Shown here: piece by piece, positions 8,765-18,749 of the stretch
Position numbering within the stretch: the first letter of the stretch is position 1
How the letters are laid out: every line of letters begins with the position of its first letter
Assembly (NCBI RefSeq): GCF_023074835.1
Contig: NZ_JALLGW010000001.1
Span: 2,976,001-3,040,000 of the forward strand
Direction: 5' to 3'
Source of the DNA: Halomarina salina
GTDB taxonomy: Archaea > Halobacteriota > Halobacteria > Halobacteriales > Haloarculaceae
DNA length: 64,000 bases
Translations under genes and position numbers: made by a program
Notes under the pieces: model-generated
Seen by the model: only the letters and a program-made list of their open reading frames with translations
What the model was told of the DNA's origin: nothing
The model's database searches: none

Positions 8765-10321
8765 CTAGGAACGAAGACCGAGCGACGCGAAGAGACTCCT
8801 CGTATCGAGATGCGTCGCCACCAGCGACGCTGCCGACTCGTACGGCGAAGCGGGTGACTCGCCGGCGTCGGGTCGCGTGCGGTCGGCGCTGGCGAACACC
8901 GCGTCCACAAACCCCGAGCGGAGCAGGTCGTCGTCGAAGAGCCCGTGCAGGTAGGTACCAAGGACGTCGTCGGTGGCAGCACTCCGTCCGCCGAGCGGCC
9001 GTGTGACCGAGTCGGGACGCGTGTCGAGGAGACTCGTCTCGCCCATGTGAATCTCGTACCCGGTGACGTCCCCCCGGACTCCGGCGAGGAGGCCGCTGTC
9101 GCTCCCGACGACGCTCACGGTGACGCGTTCGACCCGCTTCTTGGGACCGAACCGCGTCTCGACGGGGAGGAGGCCGAGCCCCGAAACCGACTCGGGAGCG
9201 CCGGGCGTCTCGACGCCTGCGTTCGTGATTCGCTCGCCGAGCAGCTGGTAGCCGCCACAGATACCGACAACCGGTCCCGCGAAGTCAGCGAGGCGGTCGT
9301 CGAACCCGGCTGCACGGAGCGCCCGCAGGTCGCCGACCGTGTTCTTCGTCCCCGGGAGGACGACGGCGTCGGCTCCGTCGAGCGTCGCTCCGAGCGGGCG
9401 GAACTCGACGCGGACGCCAGGCACCCGCGCGAGCGGTTCGAAGTCGGTGACGTTCGAGATGCGCGGGAGGCGGGGCACGACGACGCGAACCGACCGGTCG
9501 GGCGCGACGCCGTCGTCGTCGCCCAGTACGCGCGTCTCCTCGCTCGCGCCGAGCGAGACGCTGTCCTCCTCCGGGAGACCGGGGTCGTCGTACGGGAGCA
9601 CGCCGAGAATCGGGACGCCCGTCTCTCGCTCGATGGTCTCGATGCCGTCGGTCAGGAGCGACTCGTCGCCCCGGAACTTCGTGATGGCCGCGCCGACGAC
9701 GCGGTCGCGCAGGTCCGGGGGCATCAGTTCGAGCGTCCCGTAGAGGCTGGCGAACGCGCCGCCGCGCTCGATGTCGACCAGCAGGAGGATGCTCGCGTCC
9801 GCGAAGCGAGCCGTCTCGACGTTCGCCAGGTCGCGATGCTGGAGGTTTATCTCGGCGACGCCCCCCGCACCTTCGGCGACGACGACGTCGTGCTCGGCCG
9901 CGAGCCGTTCGTACGCCGCGATGGCCGCCTCGCGGGCACGCTCCCAGTTCGACTCGTAGTACTCGCCCGCCGCGACGTGGCCGACCGCCTCCCCGTCGAC
10001 GACGACCTGGCTCTCGCCGTCGGCGCTCGGCTTCAGCAGTACCGGGTTCGTGTCGGTCGTCGGCGTGACGCGCGCCGCGCGCGCCTGAGCGTACTGCGAG
10101 ACGCCCATCTCGCCGAACTCGCCGTCAGGCGTGAGCGCCACCTGCGCGTTGTTGCTCATGTTCTGGGCCTTGAACGGTGCGACCGAGACGCCCCGGTCGG
10201 CGAGCAGTCGGCAGAGACCGGCGGCGACCGTGCTCTTCCCGACGTGACTCGCCGTGCCCGCGACGAGTAGCGTCGGCGCGGTCTCGGACGCGGTCGCGGA
10301 GTCGGTCGGCTCGGAGGGCAT
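8765..10321 (-). CDS. cbiP: Cobyric acid synthase CbiP
   Basis: 518 residues, normal for the family. The N-terminal dethiobiotin-synthetase-like domain has the P-loop variant [11 protein letters not shown] (21-31) and [11 protein letters not shown] (48-58), a signature of cobyric acid synthases. The C-terminal class-I glutamine amidotransferase domain has the nucleophile Cys355 in GICGGYQ and a catalytic His459 in TYLHGLF. It amidates adenosylcobyrinate a,c-diamide at b, d, e and g using glutamine and ATP. It is the last gene of the cobalamin operon, two bases after the corrinoid adenosyltransferase gene. Confidence 0.95.
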   Translation of the reverse strand: MPSEPTDSATASETAPTLLVAGTASHVGKSTVAAGLCRLLADRGVSVAPFKAQNMSNNAQVALTPDGEFGEMGVSQYAQARAARVTPTTDTNPVLLKPSADGESQVVVDGEAVGHVAAGEYYESNWERAREAAIAAYERLAAEHDVVVAEGAGGVAEINLQHRDLANVETARFADASILLLVDIERGGAFASLYGTLELMPPDLRDRVVGAAITKFRGDESLLTDGIETIERETGVPILGVLPYDDPGLPEEDSVSLGASEETRVLGDDDGVAPDRSVRVVVPRLPRISNVTDFEPLARVPGVRVEFRPLGATLDGADAVVLPGTKNTVGDLRALRAAGFDDRLADFAGPVVGICGGYQLLGERITNAGVETPGAPESVSGLGLLPVETRFGPKKRVERVTVSVVGSDSGLLAGVRGDVTGYEIHMGETSLLDTRPDSVTRPLGGRSAATDDVLGTYLHGLFDDDLLRSGFVDAVFASADRTRPDAGESPASPYESAASLVATHLDTRSLFASLGLRS

Positions 10322-10323
10322 CC

Positions 10324-11046
10324 TCAGAACTCCGTCCCGCGCCGTGCGCGCTGCCCGGCGTCTATCGGGTGCTTCTCCTTCCGGACGTTCGTCACGAGGT
10401 CGGCGTGGTCGTAGAGGTAGTCGGGTTTCGCGTGACTCCCGGTCAACACCAGTTCCAGCCCCTCCGGTTTCGACGCGACGAGGTCGACCACCGCCTCCGG
10501 CGAGACGAGGTCGCGGTCGGCCGCGTAGAGGAGTTCGTCCAGAATCAGCATGTGACAGCCCTCCTCAACCGGCGCGTCGATCGCCAGCGGCCCGTCGACG
10601 TCCCGCGCCGCGTCGACGAGTTCGGTCGCGCGCTCGAACCCCGCCTGCGCCCGTGTCGCGTGGTCGTCGTCGGTCGACCCGTCGGCCATCCCGTGCCAGC
10701 CGTAGTGACCGCTGTTCTCGTAGGTGAACCCCGGCACTGCGGCGATGGCGTTGTACTCGCCGCGGACGGCCTCGACGCTGTCCGCACCGCCCTTCATGAA
10801 CTGGAGCATGTGGACGCGGTAGCCGTGCCCCGCTGCCCGGAGACCCATCCCCATCGCCGCCGTCGTCTTCCCCTTCCCGTCACCCCACCACACCTGGACG
10901 AGGCCGAACTCGTCGGGGGCGTTCGGTTCGATGGCTTCGGCGGTGGGTGTCCGGCCCTGCCCGGGAGTGTTCCTGCGTGTCGATTCGGGCGTCGCATCGT
11001 TCGTGTCGTCCGTTCCGTCCGTGTCGGTGGTGTCTGAGTCGGTCAT
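10324..11046 (-). CDS. cobA: Corrinoid (cob(I)yrinate a,c-diamide) adenosyltransferase
   Basis: 240 residues of the CobA/CobO/BtuR P-loop family, which transfers the adenosyl group of ATP to the Co(I) corrinoid. The P-loop GDGKGKTT is at 55-62, the KGG-containing MLQFMKGG segment at about 80-87, and the family's DELLYA (Walker B region) follows later. The first 45 residues are a haloarchaeal Asp/Thr-rich extension not found in bacterial CobA. The position between cbiA and cbiP matches the pathway order, where adenosylation precedes the final amidations. The start ATG is 87 bases downstream of the cbiA stop. Confidence 0.93.
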   Translation of the reverse strand: MTDSDTTDTDGTDDTNDATPESTRRNTPGQGRTPTAEAIEPNAPDEFGLVQVWWGDGKGKTTAAMGMGLRAAGHGYRVHMLQFMKGGADSVEAVRGEYNAIAAVPGFTYENSGHYGWHGMADGSTDDDHATRAQAGFERATELVDAARDVDGPLAIDAPVEEGCHMLILDELLYAADRDLVSPEAVVDLVASKPEGLELVLTGSHAKPDYLYDHADLVTNVRKEKHPIDAGQRARRGTEF

Positions 11047-11059
11047 CGTGGTCGGTAGT

Positions 11060-11105
11060 GTGGTGGTCCGTCGTCGTGGGTGGTCGCGTGGTGGTCCGTC
11101 GTCGT
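11060..11105. repeat. 18-base direct repeat in the cbiA-cobA gap
   Basis: GTGGTGGTCCGTCGTCGT occurs at 11060-11077 and again at 11088-11105, separated by ten bases. It lies in the only real gap (87 bp) inside the cobalamin operon, just before the cobA start. The whole gap is a GT-rich simple-sequence-like tract on the plus strand. It may be a slippage product or an internal regulatory element. Confidence 0.6.
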
Positions 11106-11133
11106 TGTCGGTCGTCGTTCGTCGGTCGGTTCG

Positions 11134-12462
11134 TTACGAGAGCGCGTCGAGGAACGCGTCGAAGAGACCGCTCTCGGGGTGGAAGTGGGCGTACGTGCCG
11201 AGCGTCGCGTACTCGGTCAGCCCCTCGTGGTCGTCGTCGATGCCGTGGCCGCGGATCGTCTCGAAGGCGAATCGGGCGTCGGTCGCCGGGGTCGCCCGCG
11301 AGTAGTGGAACTCGTGGCCGCGGTAGCGTCCGCTCGTTGGCCGGAGCGGCGAGTCGGCGGTCGCCTCCAGTTCGACCATCTCCAGCGCCTGAAGCCCGTC
11401 GTGCATCTCGACGCTCGCCGGGAGCACGCCGGCCATGTCGTAGCGCTCCCCGTCGACAGTCGTCAGGGACTCCGCGAGCGCCATCATACCGCCGCACTCG
11501 CCGAACACGGGCAATCCCTCGGCTGCCGCCCGGCCGAGTTGGTCGAGCGTCGCGCTCTCCGACAGCGTCTCGGCGTGCAGTTCCGGGTAGCCGCCGGGGA
11601 GGTAGACCGCGTCACACGGCGGCAGGTCGTCGCCAGCGACCGGTGAGAACGTAATCACCTGGCCCCCCTCTCCGAGTCGCTCCAGCGTCGCCGGGTAGAC
11701 GAAGCAGAACGCCGCGTCGCGGGCGACGGCGATTCGTCGCTCGTCCCCGGAGACGTCGCGACCCCGACCGATGCGGTCGTTCGGTACGTCGCTCGCCAGT
11801 TTCGGGGGTGTCCGTGCCACCTCCACTAGCGCCTCTGCGTCGAGGTGGCTGGCGGCCTCCGCAAGCGCGTCCGAATCGACGGCCGCCTCGTCGCCGCGGT
11901 GCAGTCCGAGGTGGCGTTCCGGGAGGTCGAGTCCGTCGAGCGGCGGTATCCGACCGAAGTAGGTCAGTCCCTCCGGGAGCGCCTCGCGGATTCCGGTCTC
12001 GTGTCGCCCGCCGTGCGCCTGCTGGGCGACGACGCCGACCACGTCGACGTCCCGGCCCGCGACGGTCGCGTACTCTCGGAAGCCGAGCGCCGTCGCGGCC
12101 ACGCTCTCCATCCCGGCGCTCGCGTCGACGACGAGCACCACTGGTAGGTCGAGCGCCTCGGCGACGGCGGCGGTGCTGTTCACGTCCCCGTCGTACAGCC
12201 CCATCGCCCCTTCGACGACGCAGACGTCGCCCTCGCCGCGGCGGTAGTTCCGGCGGAGACCCGCCTCGCCCTGTAACCACGGGTCGAGCGTCCGCGAGGG
12301 CCGGTCGGCGACGGTGGCGTGCTGGCTCGGGTCGATGAAGTCCGGTCCGGCCTTCGCCGGCCGGACGGCGTAGCCGGCGTCGCCGAGCGCTCGCACGGCC
12401 GCGAGCGTCGCCACCGTCTTGCCGACGCCGGAGGCCGTCCCGGCCAGGACGAGTCCCGGCAT
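11134..12462 (-). CDS. cbiA: Cobyrinate a,c-diamide synthase CbiA
   Basis: 442 residues from the ATG at 12462; a GTG one codon upstream (12465) is equally placed and would give GTGA coupling with cbiZ. The N-terminal ATP-binding part has AGTASGVGKT near residues 7-16 and KAGPDFIDP at about 37-45, and the C-terminal amidotransferase part has the Cys nucleophile in FGECGGMMAL at about 320-329. These are the CbiA/CobB signatures. The enzyme amidates the a and c side chains of cobyrinic acid. It sits between cbiZ and cobA in the operon. Confidence 0.94.
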   Translation of the reverse strand: MPGLVLAGTASGVGKTVATLAAVRALGDAGYAVRPAKAGPDFIDPSQHATVADRPSRTLDPWLQGEAGLRRNYRRGEGDVCVVEGAMGLYDGDVNSTAAVAEALDLPVVLVVDASAGMESVAATALGFREYATVAGRDVDVVGVVAQQAHGGRHETGIREALPEGLTYFGRIPPLDGLDLPERHLGLHRGDEAAVDSDALAEAASHLDAEALVEVARTPPKLASDVPNDRIGRGRDVSGDERRIAVARDAAFCFVYPATLERLGEGGQVITFSPVAGDDLPPCDAVYLPGGYPELHAETLSESATLDQLGRAAAEGLPVFGECGGMMALAESLTTVDGERYDMAGVLPASVEMHDGLQALEMVELEATADSPLRPTSGRYRGHEFHYSRATPATDARFAFETIRGHGIDDDHEGLTEYATLGTYAHFHPESGLFDAFLDALS

Positions 12463-13193
12463 CACGGCGAGAACACCTCCGTGTCGTCGGACGTGACCAC
12501 GCCGTACTCCGCGTCCGCGACGGAGTCGGGCAGGTCTCGTTCTGCGTAGCGCGACCGCAGGCTCTCCCGGACGGCGTCGCGGACGCAGGCCCGCACGGCG
12601 CTCCCGACGGGCGTAGCGCTGCCGGAGAACGTCGCCGTCTCGCCCGCGGGGTCACAGCCAACGACGACGGCGTCCGTGGTGGTCCCCGGGAACCCGGTCG
12701 CCGCGAGGAGCGTCGCCGTCTTCGCCTCGACGGCCACCGCGAGCAGGTTCGCGAGCGCGCCGTCGTCGAGCGCTCGCGTCGTCCCTACGAGGAGGTTCAC
12801 CGTCCCGGCGTTCGTCCGTTCGCCCTCCTCGCCGACCGCCTCGGACTGTCCGGGTCGGTTCACGGCATCGTCCATCGGGAGCGCCGCCGGGTTCGAGACG
12901 CCCGCGGTCGCGTAGACGGTGACCGAGCCAGCTCGCGCCCCGGCGGCGTGCGAGAGGTCGACGCCGGTCAACAGCGCCGGTCCGTCCGTCTCGAACCCGG
13001 CGTCTGCGCGGCGTCCCCGGACGTAGGCGTCGAGGTCGGTCCGGTCCCAGCCCTCCGGGACGCTGACGTTGTACGCCGCGTCGGCGCGGACGAACCCGCC
13101 GTCCCACCCCGAGGAGAGCCAGCGGGCGTCCGGCGACGCGACGCGCAACACGCCGTCGCGGACCGTCGACCCGAACGGCACCGACTCAGACAT
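12462..13193 (-). CDS. cbiZ: Adenosylcobinamide amidohydrolase CbiZ
   Basis: 243 residues from ATG 13193, which overlaps the end of cobD by eight bases. The sequence fits the CbiZ family: a GAGSVTVYATAGVSNPA stretch, an NAGTVNLLVGTTRALDDGALANLLAVAVEAKTATL core, and a TDAVVVG segment. CbiZ cleaves the aminopropanol arm of cobinamide to cobyric acid, so imported incomplete corrinoids can enter the pathway. Its presence beside btuFCD and the CobY branch is the archaeal salvage arrangement. Cytoplasmic. Confidence 0.92.
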   Translation of the reverse strand: MSESVPFGSTVRDGVLRVASPDARWLSSGWDGGFVRADAAYNVSVPEGWDRTDLDAYVRGRRADAGFETDGPALLTGVDLSHAAGARAGSVTVYATAGVSNPAALPMDDAVNRPGQSEAVGEEGERTNAGTVNLLVGTTRALDDGALANLLAVAVEAKTATLLAATGFPGTTTDAVVVGCDPAGETATFSGSATPVGSAVRACVRDAVRESLRSRYAERDLPDSVADAEYGVVTSDDTEVFSP

Positions 13194-14196
13194 CCGCGAG
13201 CGCCTCCAGCAGCCGGTCGTTCTCCTCGGGGAGCCGGACGGCGACTCGGACGTGCGAGTCCAGTCCCCGGAAGGAGGTGGCGTCCCGGACGACGACGCCT
13301 CGCTCGCGGACCTGCTCGACGATGTGGGCGACGTCGCGTTCACCCACGTCGAGCAGGAGGAACGGTGCGTCGGATGGGTGGACCGCGAACCGGTCGTCGA
13401 AGGCGGCGGCCATCCGCTCGCGCTCTGTCCGGACGCGCTCGCGGGTCGCCTCGACGAACGCCGTCTGAGCCATGCAGTGACGACCGACCGCGAGCGCCGA
13501 CGTGCCGAGGTTCCACGTCCGTCGCGCCGCGAGCAGCGCGTCCAGCAGGTCGCCCGTGGCGACGGCGAACCCGGCCCGGATTCCGGGCAGACCGAACAGT
13601 TTGGTGAGCGACCGGGCGACGACGACGCCCTCCGTACCGGCCAGCGACGGCCGGTCGGTGAACCCGAGGAACGCCTCGTCGACGAGCAGCGGCGTTCCCG
13701 AGGCTCGACAGCGGTCGGCGAACGCTCGCAGCTCCCCGTCGTCGTAGGCGTCGCCGGTCGGGTTGTTCGGGTTGCAGACGACGGCGAGCGCGTACTGCTC
13801 GGGGGCCACGTCGAGGAGGGCGTCGTGGGCGACGAACGTCGGGGCCGCTCCCTGGAGTCGGACCTCGCGGCCGTACTCGCCGAAACTCGGGGCCGGGAGC
13901 AGCACGTCGTCGCCGGGGGAGAGCGTCACCTCGACGGCGAGGCGAATCGCCGCGAGACCGCCCGGCGTCGGCACGACCTGCTCGGGCGCGCAGTCGACGT
14001 AGCTCGCGGCGGCCTCGCGGTACTCCCGTGGCGGTTCGGCGGGGTAGCGTCGAGCGTCGTCGAAGCTCTCGACGTGGACCTCGCGCGTGCCCTCGGGGAC
14101 CTGCGGGTTCGTGTTCGCGCTGAAGTCGAGGACGGCCGGGTCGTCCGAACTGCCGTGTGGTTCGCGACCGACCGACCGGACGGCGTCAGCGTCCAT
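13186..14196 (-). CDS. cobD: Threonine-phosphate decarboxylase CobD (PLP fold type I)
   Basis: 336 residues from ATG 14196, overlapping the cobT end by 11 bases; an upstream in-frame start (14256) would intrude further into cobT. It is an aminotransferase-like enzyme: CNPNNPTGD (141-149), DEAFLGF (173-179) and the PLP lysine Lys199 in [15 protein letters not shown]. HisC has the same fold, but the cobalamin context favours CobD, which makes aminopropanol phosphate for the nucleotide loop. The start and spacing indicate translational coupling with its neighbours. Confidence 0.88.
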   Translation of the reverse strand: MDADAVRSVGREPHGSSDDPAVLDFSANTNPQVPEGTREVHVESFDDARRYPAEPPREYREAAASYVDCAPEQVVPTPGGLAAIRLAVEVTLSPGDDVLLPAPSFGEYGREVRLQGAAPTFVAHDALLDVAPEQYALAVVCNPNNPTGDAYDDGELRAFADRCRASGTPLLVDEAFLGFTDRPSLAGTEGVVVARSLTKLFGLPGIRAGFAVATGDLLDALLAARRTWNLGTSALAVGRHCMAQTAFVEATRERVRTERERMAAAFDDRFAVHPSDAPFLLLDVGERDVAHIVEQVRERGVVVRDATSFRGLDSHVRVAVRLPEENDRLLEALADV

Positions 14197-15340
14197 CCGT
14201 GCGCACCTCGTCGGTCGCCTCCCCGTCGGCCGTCTCGTCGTCGGCTGGCTCTCCATCGGTCGATCCTTCGCGAGTGGGTTCGTCGTCCGCTGGCCCTCCT
14301 CCAGCGGCGTCGCCCGCTACAGGACCGATCTCGCGCTCGTAACGGGCGACGACGCGGTCGCGGACGCTCGCCATCTCGACGCCGGCCGTACGGGCCAGCG
14401 CCAGTGCCCCGCCCATGCCCGCGCCCTCCTTCCCGACGCCGTCACTGTAGTGCGCGAGGCCAGCGTGGTCGAGGCGGTCGAATCCGGGGTCCGTGACGGA
14501 CAGTCGGCAGTCGAGAGCCTCGGCCGCGGCGCGCACGTCGACGGAGTCGTCCCCGTCGACGAACGAGGTCGTCGCCAGCGTCAGCGGGTGGTCGACCCCC
14601 GCGTGGCGGACGAGCGCCGCCGCGGCGACCATCTGTGTCCCGCCAGCCAGCGTCACCGGAGCGTCGCGCGCCGCGGCCCCGACGACGAGCCCCATCACCG
14701 TCGCCAGGACGGGGTCGCCCATCCGGGCGACGGCTTCGACCGGGGACCCGGCAAGGGACCCGGCGTCGAGGTCGCTCGCGGTCAGCGCCTCCTCCACGAC
14801 CCGCCGCTTGAGTTCGAGCGGGTTGGTCGGGAGCGACGACGAGACGCCGAACGGTTCGCCGAGTGCGGTGAGCACTCCGAGCGCCGTCGTCGTCCCGCCG
14901 GGAACGCTCTCGCCGACGACGAGGGGACCGTCGGCCGCCCTGCCGACGCGTCTCGCGCGGTCGACTATCTCGGCCGCGTCCGGAACCGGGGTCGGTTCGC
15001 GGATGTCGCTACCCGGTGTCGCCCCCACCTCGACGGTCGGCGCGGCGGACGGAGCCGAGAGGCCGCCGTCGACGACCAGCAGGTCGAAGCCGACCAGTTC
15101 CCGGACGGCGCGGGTGACCAGCGCGGGCGTCGGGCAGCCACCGGGGCTGACCGGCACGGTCGGCGCGTAGACGGGCGTGCCGTACGCGACGAGTTCGGCG
15201 TCGGCCGACGGCGTGTGGTCGAGGAGCGCGGGATTCGCACCGGCGGCGCTGATGCCGTCGATGGCGGCCGTCTCCGTCGTCCCGACCACCAGCGCGAACG
15301 TCGGGTCCGTCGAGTCCGTCGCGACCGGCGAGTCCGTCAC
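14186..15340 (-). CDS. cobT: Nicotinate-nucleotide-dimethylbenzimidazole phosphoribosyltransferase-type protein CobT
   Basis: 384 residues from a GTG that overlaps the cobY stop (GTGA). It belongs to the archaeal CobT branch (TIGR00303-type). Visible family segments are [15 protein letters not shown], a glycine-rich loop like the nucleotide site in bacterial Cob[15 protein letters not shown], and [18 protein letters not shown] near the end of the core. The last 45 or so residues are a repetitive Asp/Glu/Thr-rich tail with no fold signal. Bacterial CobT activates the lower-ligand base to alpha-ribazole phosphate; archaeal members are assigned by context. Confidence 0.88.
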   Translation of the reverse strand: MTDSPVATDSTDPTFALVVGTTETAAIDGISAAGANPALLDHTPSADAELVAYGTPVYAPTVPVSPGGCPTPALVTRAVRELVGFDLLVVDGGLSAPSAAPTVEVGATPGSDIREPTPVPDAAEIVDRARRVGRAADGPLVVGESVPGGTTTALGVLTALGEPFGVSSSLPTNPLELKRRVVEEALTASDLDAGSLAGSPVEAVARMGDPVLATVMGLVVGAAARDAPVTLAGGTQMVAAAALVRHAGVDHPLTLATTSFVDGDDSVDVRAAAEALDCRLSVTDPGFDRLDHAGLAHYSDGVGKEGAGMGGALALARTAGVEMASVRDRVVARYEREIGPVAGDAAGGGPADDEPTREGSTDGEPADDETADGEATDEVRTDGR

Positions 15341-15897
15341 AGCAGCGCCTCCGCGAGGTCGGCGTCTGTCGTACGGTTCACGTTGACTGCGAGTCGGGCG
15401 TCGTAGCTCATGTGTATGGTATCGGTGTCGTCGTCCGCGACGAGGTTCACGCCGCTCGGGGCGACCGCGCGGCCGTCGTGGTCGAACGCCGTGTCGACGC
15501 TCGCCCCGAGCGCCTCCTTCAGCGCGACCGGTACGCAGACCGTCGTCGAATCGCCCTCGAACGCGGCGAGGAGCGTGTCGAGGAGCGGACCAGCGAGCAG
15601 GGGGAGGTCGGCGACGACGGTCAGTACGGGTCGCTCCACGCGGTCGAGGGCGAACTGGAGGTCGGCGACGTAGCCCTCGCCGGGTGCGTCGATTCGCTGG
15701 ACCTTCGAGTGGCCGAGATGTGTGGTCGTCTCGGGCACGTGCGGCGAGGCGACGGCGTGGACGGTGTCGACGCGACTTCCCGCGAGTGCGTCGGTGACGC
15801 GGTCCACCATCGGTCGTCCAGCGACCTCGAACAGCGGTTTCTCGGTCGGCGCGTCGAGTCGGGTGCCACGACCGCCGCACATCAGCAGAGCGTCCAC
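15337..15897 (-). CDS. cobY: Adenosylcobinamide-phosphate guanylyltransferase CobY
   Basis: 186 residues from a GTG at 15897 that overlaps the end of cobS by 16 bases. This is the archaeal, non-CobU enzyme that makes adenosylcobinamide-GDP from GTP. The nucleotidyltransferase signature GGRGTRL (8-14) is followed by [14 protein letters not shown], and a VVADLPLL stretch supplies the metal-binding aspartate region. No ATG lies close enough upstream to keep the motif N-terminal. No bacterial-type CobU kinase is needed because CbiZ and CbiB bypass it. Confidence 0.93.
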   Translation of the reverse strand: MDALLMCGGRGTRLDAPTEKPLFEVAGRPMVDRVTDALAGSRVDTVHAVASPHVPETTTHLGHSKVQRIDAPGEGYVADLQFALDRVERPVLTVVADLPLLAGPLLDTLLAAFEGDSTTVCVPVALKEALGASVDTAFDHDGRAVAPSGVNLVADDDTDTIHMSYDARLAVNVNRTTDADLAEALL

Positions 15898-16625
15898 GTC
15901 GTCACCCCCGCAGCGAGCGCCACGACGCGCGCCAGTTCGTTCGTCGCCCCCATCACGTCGCCGTTGACGCCACCGAGTCTGCGGCGTGCCCAGAGTAGCG
16001 TGGCGAGTCCCGTCACGCCCCCAGCGAGAACCGTCACGGCCGAGGCGGGACGCGGCCACGTCAGCGTCGCAGCGGGGAGGGTGAGGACGACCGGAGAGAG
16101 GAGGTCCCGCAGCCCGTTGTCGTCGGTCAGCGCCGACCCGAGGCCCTCGTGGGTCGCCGTGCCGAGACAGACGACGACGGCCGTCGCGAGTTTGGCGCTC
16201 ACCTCCGCGGCGACGACGACCAGGGCGGCTCGGGTCGGGAGTGCGGCCAGTTCGCCCGCGCTCGACCAGAGGCCGAGCACGACGAGCGAGACGGCGACGA
16301 CGGCTCCGACGCCGACCGTCGTGTCCTTCAGCACGCTGCGACGACGCTCGGCGTCGCCGTGGACGACCGCCGCGTCGCCGAGGTCTGCGACGCCGTCGAG
16401 GTGGTTGATGCCGGTGAGGGCGTAACACCACGCGACGAAGACGGCCGCGACGACCAGGGACGGCCCTGGAGCGAGGAGCGGCACCGCGGCGAGTGCGCCG
16501 ACGGGATAGCCGGCCAGCGGGAACGCGACCGGCGTCGTCCGGAACGCCTCCCACGCCGCCTCGTCGCGGCCCACGGGCGCACGCGTGAGGAACCCGAGTG
16601 CGCCACGGAGTGCGGTCGCTACCAC
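15882..16625 (-). CDS. cobS: Adenosylcobinamide-GDP ribazoletransferase CobS
   Basis: 247 residues beginning with GTG at 16625, overlapping the cbiB stop by seven bases. An integral membrane protein with about six to seven helices. The family motif [14 protein letters not shown] (about 72-85) holds the conserved metal-binding aspartates, and LKDTTVG follows. CobS joins adenosylcobinamide-GDP and alpha-ribazole phosphate at the membrane. CbiB, also membrane-bound, is the gene before it. Confidence 0.95.
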   Translation of the reverse strand: MVATALRGALGFLTRAPVGRDEAAWEAFRTTPVAFPLAGYPVGALAAVPLLAPGPSLVVAAVFVAWCYALTGINHLDGVADLGDAAVVHGDAERRRSVLKDTTVGVGAVVAVSLVVLGLWSSAGELAALPTRAALVVVAAEVSAKLATAVVVCLGTATHEGLGSALTDDNGLRDLLSPVVLTLPAATLTWPRPASAVTVLAGGVTGLATLLWARRRLGGVNGDVMGATNELARVVALAAGVTTWTLC

Positions 16626-17521
16626 GCCAGCACCCCGGCGAGGACCGCCGCGAGTCCGCCAGCGACGCCGACCACGCGGACACCCTCACGGGCGTCGCCC
16701 GCAGTGGGCAGTCGTGCGGACGGGTTCAGGACGTAGCTCCCGCGTTTCGCGAGTCGGACGCCGAGCACCGCAGCGAGCGTCGCCATCGGCCACCCCGAGT
16801 TCGGCGACGGCGGGTCGCCCGCCCAGCGACGACTGCGACGGACCGCTCGCGGGTCCAGTGCGGCGAGTGCGACCAGCACCGCGCTGAGCCGGGCCGGGAG
16901 CCACATCACGGCGTCGTCGAGGCGGGCGCTGGCCGTCCCGTGTGGCTTCGACGGGTAGCCGAGCATCGAGTCGAGCGTGTTGACGCCCTTCACCCACGCG
17001 GCCGCGCCAGCGGCGACGGCGAGCGACACCTGCGCCCCGAGCGCGAACGCGAACAGCGGGGCGACGAGGCCGTCCGCGAGGTTCTCGGCGACGCTCTCGA
17101 CCGCCGCGCTCCGGAGTTCGCCGGGCGAGAGCGTCGCGGTGTCGCGGCCGACGAGTCCGCGAATCGCGTCCCGTGCGTGGGCCACGTCGTTCTCGATGGC
17201 GCCGAGGACGTCCGTCGAGAGCGTCAACAGCATCCGGAGGCTACAGAGACAGAACAGCCAGCAGCCAGCGACGAGAGTAGCGACGACCGGACCACTCCGA
17301 CCCGCCAGTGCTGTCGTGCCCGCGACGGTCCCGGCGAACGTCAGGGGGACGACGAGGGCGACGGCAGCACCGACGAGCGTCGGTCGTCCCCACGTCCGGT
17401 CCAGTGGCGCGGCGAGACGGCCGAGGAGCGCGACCGGGTGGACCCTCGCCGGCGGTTCGGCGACCAGTCGGTCCAGCACCACGGCGAGCGCCACGGCGAC
17501 CGTTCCCATCGCCCCCGGCAT
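16619..17521 (-). CDS. cbiB: Adenosylcobinamide-phosphate synthase CbiB
   Basis: 300 residues from ATG 17521, which shares one base with the HAD gene stop (TGATG); an internal ATG at 17509 is a second choice. A polytopic membrane protein. Family signatures are DRLVAEPPARVHPVALLG at the N-terminus, AVESVAENLADGLVAPLFAF in the middle (conserved Asn-Asp), and VNTLDSMLGYPSKPHG. It attaches aminopropanol phosphate, made via CobD, to cobyric acid. It directly follows the HAD gene. Confidence 0.94.
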   Translation of the reverse strand: MPGAMGTVAVALAVVLDRLVAEPPARVHPVALLGRLAAPLDRTWGRPTLVGAAVALVVPLTFAGTVAGTTALAGRSGPVVATLVAGCWLFCLCSLRMLLTLSTDVLGAIENDVAHARDAIRGLVGRDTATLSPGELRSAAVESVAENLADGLVAPLFAFALGAQVSLAVAAGAAAWVKGVNTLDSMLGYPSKPHGTASARLDDAVMWLPARLSAVLVALAALDPRAVRRSRRWAGDPPSPNSGWPMATLAAVLGVRLAKRGSYVLNPSARLPTAGDAREGVRVVGVAGGLAAVLAGVLAW

Positions 17522-18147
17522 CACCGGGCCTCGGTGAGTCGGTCGGAGAGGTTCGTCAGTGGCGTCTCGTCGACGAGAATCGCTCGTCCGCCGACCGCGG
17601 AGACACCGCCGTCGGTCTCCGGGTCGTCGCCGACGTGTATCAGGTCGGCCGGACGCGTTTCGGTCGCCGTCGCAACCGCCTCGAACGCCCGACGGTGCGG
17701 TTTCCGCCAACCACTGTCGACGCTGGCCACGACCGCGTCGAACAGCGACTCGTCGACGGTCGAGCGACGGAGCGTCCGTTCGACGAGGCCGGGGACGCTA
17801 CAGTTCGAGAGGACGGCGACGGACCCTCGCTCGGCGGCCGTCGTGACTGCCGCCCTGGCTCCGAGGCGGGTCTCGACGGGCTTCTCGAACGCGGCCCTGA
17901 CGGCCCGGTGGACGGTCCCGTGCCGGACTTCGACCCCACGACTCGCGAGCGTGTCGCGGGCGTGGGCGACGAGCGAGCGCTCACGACCCGGTTCGACCTG
18001 CTCGTGGGGTTCACGGTACGCCGTCCGCCAGTCGTCCGGGAGAGCGACGCCCCGCTGGCGGAGTTCGGTCGCCACCGCCTCCGACGGGTCGGTCACCGCC
18101 GGTGTCGCGACCAGCGTGCCGAAGAGGTCGAACGAGACGGTCGTCAC
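17521..18147 (-). CDS. HAD-family hydrolase heading the cobalamin operon
   Basis: 208 residues from a GTG at 18147; the open frame continues upstream to a TTG (18234) but gains no conserved residues. HAD motifs are visible: motif I FDLFGT (6-11, Asp nucleophile at 7), a Ser/Thr motif II (VLSNC, about 110), Lys in WRKPHRRAF, and motif IV HVGDDPETD. The form is that of haloacid-dehalogenase-type phosphatases. It overlaps cbiB by one base, so it belongs to the operon. The pathway needs an alpha-ribazole-phosphate (or adenosylcobalamin-phosphate) phosphatase and no CobC or CobZ homologue is present here, so this is a candidate. Substrate is inference. Confidence 0.8.
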   Translation of the reverse strand: MTTVSFDLFGTLVATPAVTDPSEAVATELRQRGVALPDDWRTAYREPHEQVEPGRERSLVAHARDTLASRGVEVRHGTVHRAVRAAFEKPVETRLGARAAVTTAAERGSVAVLSNCSVPGLVERTLRRSTVDESLFDAVVASVDSGWRKPHRRAFEAVATATETRPADLIHVGDDPETDGGVSAVGGRAILVDETPLTNLSDRLTEAR

Positions 18148-18749
18148 CGGCGCCCCCGTGACCGATGCTGCTCGACTCTCGTTCGTCGTCCGGCGCTCTG
18201 TGACCCCATACTCACGAACGACGGGGGTGCACAATAATGCTTTACGTAGTACAAGCGCGGTTGTCAGGTCCCTGCCGGTGCGTTCCGACCACTCGCGGAA
18301 CCGGTGCTCCGTCGCGGAGTCGTGAGGCCCCCGGTCGAATGCGACACTCGGTCCTCGGGGACGGGCGAGGCTATCGGCTGAAGTCAGAGGGGTCGGTCAC
18401 TCGAAGCGAGTGCCACGCGACGAAGGCGACGCCGGTGGCCAAGTGCGCTGTCGCGTGGCTGGACACCCCGTCCGGAGTGCGTCGGGAAGTCACTCCCACC
18501 TTCGTTCCCATCTCCCTCGGAGCAGGTGTGTCCACCTCTACTGATGGAGTTGGTGATATAAACCTTGACGCTGCCTCTGTGGTCGGAACTGGACCGGGTA
18601 CCACTCGGCCACACCCCGGTCTGGCGGGGTTATGCGGTTCTAGTTCCGGAGGCTGGCGGCCAGGAGCCGGCGTCACCGACGTATCTGACTGTTTCCACCG
18701 AGCCCCCGATTCCGGTTGATTTATTTTCAGAAGCCGACTGTACAGTGCA
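18148..18749. other. Intergenic region, divergent promoters, no gene
   Basis: About 600 bases upstream of both the cobalamin operon (minus) and the gene at 18750 (plus). On the operon side an ACGTAAAGC stretch (about 18242-18250, minus strand) is the best TATA candidate and would give a leader of some 70 bases. On the other side TTTATTTTC (about 18719-18727) lies 25-30 bases before the ATG at 18750. No cobalamin riboswitch-like structure or convincing reading frame was recognised. Confidence 0.45.

Noticed and set aside
17521-18234. Longer HAD start at 18234
   Set aside because: It is a TTG upstream of the HAD fold and close to or above the likely TATA region; the GTG at 18147 starts directly at the fold.
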